Of a DNA stretch of 64,000 bases, positions 35,429 to 41,272 are shown one piece after another. The stretch is taken from the NCBI GenBank assembly GCA_965199945.1, contig OZ241354.1, positions 930,001-994,000 on the forward strand, read 5' to 3'. Below the pieces are notes generated by a model. The model searched no databases and had not been told where the DNA came from. It worked only from the letters and a program-made list of their open reading frames with translations. This DNA is from VXYL01 sp965199945. GTDB lineage: Bacteria > Pseudomonadota > Gammaproteobacteria > Pseudomonadales > Azotimanducaceae. A program made the position numbers and the translations under genes. Positions within the stretch are counted from its first letter, which is position 1. Each line of letters starts with the position of its first letter.

Positions 35429-35707
35429 ATGACAGCGAAGAGGCGCCGGTTCACGGCGGACTTCAAGAAGCGGGTGGCGCTGGAAGCGCTGCGCGGAGAT
35501 CGGACGATCCAGGAGCTGGCGGCGAAGCACGGAGTGCATCCGAACCAGGTGGGCATGTGGAAGAAGCAGGCGGTGGAGGGCCTGGGCGAGGTGTTCGCGT
35601 CGAGCCGGAAGTCGGGCGCGGACGAGGCGCTGGCGAAGGAGCTGTACGCGAAGATCGGGGAGCTGACGATGGAACGGGATTTTTTTCGGCGCGGGTTGGC
35701 GCACTGA
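35429..35707 (+). CDS. IS3 transposase OrfA (copy 2)
   Basis: 92 residues, identical to OrfA of copy 1. Slip site of seven T residues at 35680-35686. Confidence 0.93.
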   Translation: MTAKRRRFTADFKKRVALEALRGDRTIQELAAKHGVHPNQVGMWKKQAVEGLGEVFASSRKSGADEALAKELYAKIGELTMERDFFRRGLAH

Positions 35708-35727
35708 GCCGCCCGGAGCGCCTGGCG

Positions 35728-36549
35728 ATGGTGGAGCGCGACGGCCCGCTGAGCCTGAGCCGGCAGTGCGAGCTGCTGGCGGTCGGTCGGGCGTCGCTGT
35801 ACCGCGAGCCGGCTGGCGAGAGCGCGGCGAACCTGGAGCTGATGCGGCGCATCGACGAGTTGTACATGGAGTGTCCGTTCTACGGCAGCCGGCGGATGTC
35901 GATGCATCTGCGGCGGGAGGGCGTCGTTGCCGGTCGGCGCCGGGTGCGCCGCCTGATGCGGCTGATGGGCGTGGACGCCGTCTACCCGAAGCCGCGCACG
36001 AGTGCGCCGAGCGCCGAGCACCAGGTGCATCCGTACCTGCTGCGCGGCGTGGCCGTGGAGCGCCCGGACCAGGTCTGGTGCGCGGACATCACCTACATCC
36101 CCGTGCGCTCCGGCTTCCTGTATCTGGTGGCGGTGATGGACTGGGCGACGCGGTTCGTGCTGTCGTGGCGGCTGTCGAACACGATGGACGCGGCGTTCTG
36201 CGTCGAGGCGCTGGAGGACGCGCTCGGCGGCGGCGCGGCGCCCGGCATCTTCAACACCGACCAGGGGGCGCAGTTCACCAGCCTGGCGTTCACCGGGCGG
36301 GTGCTGGAGTCGGGGGCGCGGTGCTCGATGGACGGCCGGGGCCGGTGCATGGACAACGTGTTCATCGAGCGGCTGTGGCGTTCGCTGAAGTACGAGGCGG
36401 TGTACCTCCACGACCTGGCCGACGGCTTCGAGGCGGAGCGCGTGATCGCCCGTTGGATGCGCTTCTACAACGGATCGCGTCCTCACTTCTCGCTGGGCGG
36501 CCGAACTCCGGCGGAAGCCTACGGCGGCGCCTTCGCGGAGGCGGCATGA
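35728..36549 (+). CDS. IS3 transposase OrfB (copy 2)
   Basis: 273 residues, identical to OrfB of copy 1, with all three DDE acidic residues intact. Expected as an OrfAB fusion. Confidence 0.94.
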   Translation: MVERDGPLSLSRQCELLAVGRASLYREPAGESAANLELMRRIDELYMECPFYGSRRMSMHLRREGVVAGRRRVRRLMRLMGVDAVYPKPRTSAPSAEHQVHPYLLRGVAVERPDQVWCADITYIPVRSGFLYLVAVMDWATRFVLSWRLSNTMDAAFCVEALEDALGGGAAPGIFNTDQGAQFTSLAFTGRVLESGARCSMDGRGRCMDNVFIERLWRSLKYEAVYLHDLADGFEAERVIARWMRFYNGSRPHFSLGGRTPAEAYGGAFAEAA

Positions 36550-37188
36550 CCGGCCGGCCGCCCCGGCGCGGCGAACGCCGCGCCGGATTTTCCGGACTCC
36601 GGTCGCTCCGCTCCCTCCGCTCGGAAAATCCGACCAACCCGCCTCCGGCGGTTCGCCTCGGCCCGGCGGACGAAAGGCGACCAGCCATGCGGCTGGGAGA
36701 TGCGGCCGAGGACGCCGGGGCCTTCGAGCCTTGGCTGGCAGCTGCGAAGTCGGGAGTTGGGAAGGTCTTGCAAAGACGCGGGCATCGGCAACGGGAAAGC
36801 CGCCGAACATGGCAGCGAATCGGCCTTGACGGTCGCTCGGCAAGCCGCAAGAATGCCTTGCGCTCGAGGGACTCAACACCAAGGGAGTACACCTTAACCA
36901 AGCCCTCGAACTGCCTCACGAAACAGGACCACCTCAGACTTCTCGATGCTGCCCAAGGACTCTTCGCGCCCCATCCACTTTCTCGGCGGCAAGAGCTATG
37001 TGTCGCTGTTCTGCCGGCTGACGGAAGGCACGAGCGCGGAGCGGATTGTCCACCATGTGGGCGAACCACCCCACGCACCGAATTGCCGCACCGTGCGCTT
37101 CGAGACCCTTCGGCGGACCAACTGGCACTACGAGTGTGCGAGGAAACTCCGCTAGCCGGCACCACGGTTGACCAGACGCCGCCTTGGT

Positions 37189-37219
37189 CGCAAAATGGCC
37201 ACAGAGATTCCATTTTGCG
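37189..37219 (+). promoter_or_regulatory. inverted repeat before the second DUF4143 ATPase gene
   Basis: Perfect 10-bp arms CGCAAAATGG (37189-37198) and CCATTTTGCG (37210-37219) with an 11-nt spacer. A third half-site, CAAAATGG (37223-37230), contains the ATG of the gene. Same geometry as 30275-30307 but different sequence. Probable operator. Confidence 0.6.
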
Positions 37220-37226
37220 GCTCAAA

Positions 37227-38384
37227 ATGGCCCTAGTAAGTCGATTCTTCGACATTCCCGAACAAACCTGCTTCCTGTTCGGCCCCCGAGGCACCGGCAA
37301 ATCCACTTGGCTGCGGCATCGCCTGCCCGATGCCTTGTTCGTCGATCTGCTGGACCCCGCCCGCCACCGGAGCTTGGAAGCCCGCCCGGAACGGCTGCGG
37401 GAGTTGCTCGCCGGCGCACAGTCCGGAACCGTGGTGATCGACGAGATCCAGCGCGTGCCGGCACTGCTCACCGTCGTCCACGCCGTGTTGGAAGAGCCAT
37501 CGCCGCCGCGCTTCGTGCTCACGGGTTCGAGTGCCCGCAAGCTGCGCCGGGGCGGTGTGGACCTGCTTGGCGGCAGGGCCGTTCAATGCACGCTGCACCC
37601 TTTCATGGCCGCTGAACTGCCCGCCTTCGACTTGGCCGGCGCACTGGAAACCGGCCTGCTTCCGTTGGTGTGGGACGCGGCGCAGCCAAGCGCGACGCTG
37701 GCGGGCTACGCGAGCCTGTATCTCGACCAGGAAGTGCGCGCCGAGGGCTTGACGCGCAACGTCGGCAACTTCGCGCGATTCCTCGAAGCGGCGAGCTTCT
37801 CCCACGGCGGCGAACTCAACGTCGCCGCCATCGCCCGCGAGTGCGAAGTGCCGCGCAAGGTCGTGGCCAGCTACCTCGAGATCCTCCAGGACCTGCTGCT
37901 CGCGTACACGCTGCCGGTGTTCCGCAAACGCGCCAAGCGCCAGACCACCGCGCACCGCAAACTCTATCTGTTCGACGCCGGCGTGTTTCGCACCCTGCGC
38001 CCGAAGGGGCCGCTGGACCGGCCGAGCGAGATCGACGGCCAAGCGCTCGAAGGCCTGGTGGCGCAACACCTGCGGGCATGGGCGGCGTACTCGGGCGACG
38101 ACGCCGAGCTGTTCTTCTGGCGCACGCGCAGCGGCGTCGAGGTGGATTTCGTGGTCTACGGCGCATGCGGCGTGCAGGCCTTCGAGGTGAAGAACGCAAG
38201 CCGCGTGGAAGCCAAGGATCTGCGCGGCCTGCGGGCGTTCCGCGAGGACTATCCAGAAGCGCAAGCGGCGCTGCTCTACCGTGGCAGCGACCGCCTGCGC
38301 ATGAGCGACATCTGGTGCCTGCCGGTTGAGGAGTTTCTGCGGCGGGTGGTGCCGGAGCGCGGGTTGCTGGACTGGTTGGGCTGA
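37227..38384 (+). CDS. AAA ATPase with DUF4143 domain (copy B)
   Basis: 385 residues. Walker A FGPRGTGKSTWLR (about residues 18-30), Walker B TVVIDEIQRVP, sensor FVLTGSSARKLRR; winged-helix middle; DUF4143 C terminus with nuclease-like RSGVEVDFVV and AFEVKNA. Only distantly related to copy A. The start is the ATG within the third half-site of the upstream repeat; the open frame extends upstream into IS3 sequence by chance. No ribosome site. Confidence 0.82.
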   Translation: MALVSRFFDIPEQTCFLFGPRGTGKSTWLRHRLPDALFVDLLDPARHRSLEARPERLRELLAGAQSGTVVIDEIQRVPALLTVVHAVLEEPSPPRFVLTGSSARKLRRGGVDLLGGRAVQCTLHPFMAAELPAFDLAGALETGLLPLVWDAAQPSATLAGYASLYLDQEVRAEGLTRNVGNFARFLEAASFSHGGELNVAAIARECEVPRKVVASYLEILQDLLLAYTLPVFRKRAKRQTTAHRKLYLFDAGVFRTLRPKGPLDRPSEIDGQALEGLVAQHLRAWAAYSGDDAELFFWRTRSGVEVDFVVYGACGVQAFEVKNASRVEAKDLRGLRAFREDYPEAQAALLYRGSDRLRMSDIWCLPVEEFLRRVVPERGLLDWLG

Positions 38385-38435
38385 GCCGTACGCGGTGGAT
38401 GGCCAGATCGCACAGCCTCTCAAGGCGTCGCTCGA

Positions 38436-38729
38436 TCATTCGCGGCGGGTCCGCTTGCGGATTTGGTACTCCTCGGATCGTAGCTTGTCGGGATCGCGAA
38501 ACAGCAATACGCCGAACCCGATGCCGAGCAAGACCAACGGGAGGGACGCGAGCACGACCAAGCAGACGATCAGCCACATGGGCTCCGTGGCAAATGCGGC
38601 GAAGCCAGTGACGGGCACTGTCACGACAGCACAAAGCCAGAGCACCGGATTCAACGTGCTCTGGATGCGCACCCGACCGCCGACTTCGGCCATCCGGCGC
38701 ACGATCTGGGTACGCAGGTCCTCCGTCAT
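38436..38729 (-). CDS. small two-TM membrane protein
   Basis: 97 residues. Soluble N terminus (TEDLRTQIVRRMAEVGGRV) followed by two hydrophobic segments (PVLWLCAVVTVPVTGFAAF and MWLIVCLVVLASLPLVLLGI) and a basic tail. Unrecognised. Convergent with the DUF4143 gene and divergent from the next. Confidence 0.5.
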   Translation of the reverse strand: MTEDLRTQIVRRMAEVGGRVRIQSTLNPVLWLCAVVTVPVTGFAAFATEPMWLIVCLVVLASLPLVLLGIGFGVLLFRDPDKLRSEEYQIRKRTRRE

Positions 38730-38830
38730 GGTGGCAGATTATCTCGTCGCGATCTCCGTTGACCGTCAATGCGGACAAACTCTACGCTTTCCGCATGGAA
38801 AGGCGGTCTCTTGCTGCGAGGGGTTGCACT

Positions 38831-39238
38831 ATGGAATCCGACAGCTGCGCCCCGCACATCGCAAAACGGGGCGCCGACCGCATGTCGGCCTTGCGCAAAC
38901 AGGTCCTCTCCTACCGGGCGGAACGACCTCGGGATTCGTCCGTAGCCAAGGCCGTGAACGATGCCTTGACGTTCATCGATTTGATCCCCGCCGCCGCGAC
39001 CTTGCCCTACGTCGCGCTCGCCGAAGATGGCGAAGTGAACTTCTACTGGCGTCGTCGCAAAAGCCTGCTCATCGACGTCGGCTTCGTCGGCGACGGCATG
39101 ATGCACTACTACGTGTGGGACGAGGCTAGCGGCGCGGACGTGGACGCGTCGATTCCGTTCAGCGGACGTTCGCTGCCGCCAGACATCGTGAAGAGGGTGC
39201 CACGGCCGCCCGGCCCGTTCGGAACGGCTGGCGGATGA
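38831..39238 (+). CDS. hypothetical protein; 3' end repeated downstream
   Basis: 135 residues from the chosen ATG (a shorter start at MSALRK is possible). Core: FIDLIPAAATLPYVALAEDGEVNFYW-type sequence and LIDVGFVGDGMMHYYVWDE resemble the small dGEv-x-x-W beta-sheet proteins found beside toxin and defence genes; function unknown. Fifty-seven bases near its 3' end recur at 41186-41242, after the DprA/PRTase pair. Confidence 0.5.
   Translation: MESDSCAPHIAKRGADRMSALRKQVLSYRAERPRDSSVAKAVNDALTFIDLIPAAATLPYVALAEDGEVNFYWRRRKSLLIDVGFVGDGMMHYYVWDEASGADVDASIPFSGRSLPPDIVKRVPRPPGPFGTAGG
39136..39192 (+). repeat. 57-bp direct repeat, left copy
   Basis: Matches 41186-41242 at 56 of 57 positions, same orientation. 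It codes the ADVDASIPFSGRSL region of the 135-residue protein. Weaker similarity continues for about 13 bases. Confidence 0.85.
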
Positions 39239-39377
39239 CCGACCGGTAAGCCGAAGTGCCGCACGACGCGCCCGCCTGCCGATGTAGGCGTTCACGCGCC
39301 AATCGGTGGGCTAGGCCAAGCCAATCGGGCGACGACAATCCCGACCAGACGAGCTTGCCTAGGCGTGGGATCTGTCG

Positions 39378-39475
39378 ATCAAGCAGGACCGCCAGTCTCC
39401 TCCTCCCCAACAGTGTTCGAGCTCGTTCGCCTGCACCGCCAACCCCAACCGAAGCGCCTCGAAAGGCACTCTGCG
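39378..39475 (-). pseudogene. remnant of a second DUF1156 methyltransferase gene
   Basis: In one minus-strand frame it reads VPFEALRLGLAVQANEL, 14 of 17 identical to residues 137-153 of the intact DUF1156 protein (VPFEATRLGLSVQANDL, just after SAM motif I). It then runs directly into sequence resembling the last dozen codons of that gene (frame-shifted EEETGGPA, stop; intact gene EEGEAGSTA, stop). Nearly all of the gene between these points is deleted. The flanking TCGATCAAGCAG also occurs after the intact gene. Confidence 0.7.
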
Positions 39476-39491
39476 GCCGCCCGTCGGACCA

Positions 39492-39521
39492 TTGCACACT
39501 CCGTTATACTGTATGTATAGT
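39492..39521 (+). promoter_or_regulatory. sigma70-like promoter for the DprA-like gene
   Basis: TTGCAC (39492-39497) and TATAGT (39516-39521) with an 18-nt spacer; an overlapping TATACT lies at 39505-39510. About 55 bases before the start codon. Confidence 0.5.
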
Positions 39522-39575
39522 CACGTCCAAGCTCGCATCCAACACCATGGCAAGCGCGAACACGGGCACCGAACG

Positions 39576-40580
39576 ATGTACAGTAATATGAACGTGCCGT
39601 GGGTGGCACGGGACGGTGCCATGCTGGAAGCAAGCGGCGTCGAGGGAGAGGCGGTGCCGGGCATTGAGCATCAATCGAGTTTGCCCCTTGGCAACACTGG
39701 CTTGCCAGCGCTGAACGCGGTGTCGCCCTTTGCCGAGATGGGCGCTTACGAGGCCATCTGGGCCGAAGAGAACGTGTCCTTCAAGGCGCTTGCGGAGCGC
39801 TTCGCGGCACATCCGGGCTATGTCCCATCGGACTTCGTGCCCGCCGCCAAAAGCGCCGAGTACGCGCACTCGACCATGGCCAGCCTCGCAAGTGCGGGCG
39901 TTCACCGATTCGGCGTTCGGCTCCACGGGGCAGCGGAATACCCCGGCAAGCTCCGCGATGCCGCCCATCCCGTCGAACTGTTGTACTACGTCGGCAATTG
40001 GGACTTGGCGTGGTCGCCGTCCGTCGCGGTCGTGGGCACTCGCAAACCGAGCAGCGCCGGATTGGCGCGAACGCGAAAGCTGGTGACGTCGCTGGTGCAG
40101 GACGACTTCACCGTCGTATCGGGCTTGGCGTCGGGCATCGACACAGCGGCACACGAAGCCGCGATGGAGTGCGGCGGCCGCACAATCGCCGTGCTCGGCA
40201 CGCCACTCTCGAAGGCGTACCCTTCGGAAAACACGCCCCTGCAACGACGAATTGCGAAGGATCACCTCCTGGTGAGCCAAGTGCCGGTGAAGCGCTACGA
40301 GATGCAGAGCTTCCGTGGCAACCGCTTCTTCTTCCCAGAACGCAACGCCACCATGTCTGCACTCACGGACGCCACCGTGATCGTGGAGGCTGGCGATACC
40401 TCGGGAACCCTGATTCAGGCGAAGGCCGCGCTGGAGCAGGGCCGAAAGCTGTTCGTGTTGGACAGCTGCTTCGGCCAAGGCCTGCACTGGCCAGAACGGC
40501 TGGCAGCCAAGGGCGCGATGCGGGTGAGGGACTATGGCGGGATCGCAGAGCAGCTTGCCGCGACGGCTGACGAAGGTTGA
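39576..40580 (+). CDS. DprA/Smf-like Rossmann protein
   Basis: 334 residues. Canonical DprA core: VAVVGTRKPSSAGLARTRK, VVSGLASGIDTAAHEAAM, RTIAVLGTPLSKAYPSEN, FRGNRFFFPERNATMSAL, TVIVEAGDTSGTLIQAKAAL. Competence DprA loads RecA on single-stranded DNA, but here the N-terminal 100 residues are atypical, no C-terminal winged helix is seen and the partner is a phosphoribosyltransferase, an association expected of defence modules rather than of transformation. A second ATG five codons downstream is possible. Overlaps the next gene by 46 bases. Confidence 0.75.
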   Translation: MYSNMNVPWVARDGAMLEASGVEGEAVPGIEHQSSLPLGNTGLPALNAVSPFAEMGAYEAIWAEENVSFKALAERFAAHPGYVPSDFVPAAKSAEYAHSTMASLASAGVHRFGVRLHGAAEYPGKLRDAAHPVELLYYVGNWDLAWSPSVAVVGTRKPSSAGLARTRKLVTSLVQDDFTVVSGLASGIDTAAHEAAMECGGRTIAVLGTPLSKAYPSENTPLQRRIAKDHLLVSQVPVKRYEMQSFRGNRFFFPERNATMSALTDATVIVEAGDTSGTLIQAKAALEQGRKLFVLDSCFGQGLHWPERLAAKGAMRVRDYGGIAEQLAATADEG

Positions 40581-41173
40581 CGCAGTCGCGCCCGATCACT
40601 GGCATCTGACCGCATCGGACGAGTGCTACTTCCTCGGCGAGTACACCGCAAGAACGGGCTATCGAGGCAGCCCAACGAACCAGCTCGTCTTCAACTTGAA
40701 GAAGCGCGTGGATCGTCGGGGCCTACCAGATTGGCACTACAAGGGCCAAGCCATACGCGAGGTGGCCACGGCCTTGCGAGCAGCGATCAACCACGATTTC
40801 TTGGACAAGATCACGTTCGTGCCGATCCCGCCTTCAAGGGCGAAGGACTACCCGCTATACGACGACCGCATGACGCAGGTGTGCGCGGCAATACGGCCTC
40901 GGCCGCCGCTGGACGTTCGCGAGCTAATCGTGCAAGCAGCGAGTACGCTGCCCGCCCATGGGAGCGACGACCGCCCCGCTCCCCAAGACATCGAAGCGCT
41001 CTACCAAGTGGATGCCGCGCTCGCGTATGCGCCCCCGCGACTTCATCTTCATCGTGGACGACGTGCTGACCACGGGTGCGCACTTTGTTGCCGCGAAGTC
41101 CATGCTCACGAGGCGGTTCCCGACGACGCCCGTCGTGGGCATATTCGTGGCACGCCGCGTTCCGACGGCGTAA
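40534..41173 (+). pseudogene. ComF-like phosphoribosyltransferase, frameshifted
   Basis: The first frame gives HWHLTASDECYFLGEYTARTGY, ITFVPIPPSRAKDYPLYDDR and so on to LAYAPP, after which it loses family sequence. The neighbouring frame then supplies the PRTase PRPP loop FIFIVDDVLTTGAHF and VVGIFVARRVP before a stop. Removing one C from CCCCC at 41032-41036 joins them as LAYAPRDFIFIVDD, giving about 212 residues. Possible readings are a sequencing error, a real inactivating mutation or phase variation. Partner of the DprA-like gene. Confidence 0.7.
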
Positions 41174-41185
41174 TGGGGATTGGCG

Positions 41186-41242
41186 GGACGTGGACGCGTC
41201 GATTCCGTTCAGCGGACGTTCGCTGTCGCCAGACATCGTGAA
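41186..41242 (+). repeat. 57-bp direct repeat, right copy
   Basis: Second copy of 39136-39192 (56/57). Here it is a fragment: the rest of the 135-residue gene is absent and the sequence abuts the 3' end of the intact DUF1156 gene. Confidence 0.85.
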
Positions 41243-41272
41243 AACGATGCCAAGGCGTGGCCGATCCATCGA

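Larger units (their letters stand above)
35364..36936 (+). mobile_element. IS3-family insertion sequence, copy 2
   Basis: 1573 bp, same orientation, terminal repeats and gene content as copy 1. Target duplication is GAC (35361-35363 and 36937-36939), different from ATT of copy 1, so the two copies inserted independently. One base shorter because GCGGCGGAACG in copy 1 is GCGGCGAACG here. Confidence 0.95.
34557..37155 (+). pseudogene. YaaA/DUF6884-like protein gene split by IS3 copy 2
   Basis: Segments 34557-35363 and 36940-37155 join in frame (HERYAD/FSMLPKD) once the insertion and one GAC are removed, giving a 340-residue protein. The N-terminal 80 residues look like a winged-helix domain (VGRDLGMSNRMPNVCQAL). 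The C-terminal part has VVIQCAARKR, LFILSAGWGLI, PNYDITF and FLGGKSYVSLF, recalling the YaaA/DUF6884 fold. As it stands the left part can be translated to a 269-residue product ending at the insertion. Function unknown; context suggests stress or defence. Confidence 0.65.

Noticed and set aside
31959..36936. Composite transposon carrying the MNT/HEPN and YaaA-like genes
   Set aside because: Each IS has its own 3-bp duplication and each splits a different gene, so the segment between them did not move as a unit.
35766..38384. 872-codon open frame covering IS3 DNA and the second DUF4143 gene
   Set aside because: Its first two thirds are an out-of-frame reading of orfB and the IS tail; only the part from 37227 is the ATPase.
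39576..40580. Competence dprA
   Set aside because: Atypical N terminus, no C-terminal winged helix seen, PRTase partner and island context; kept as DprA-like.
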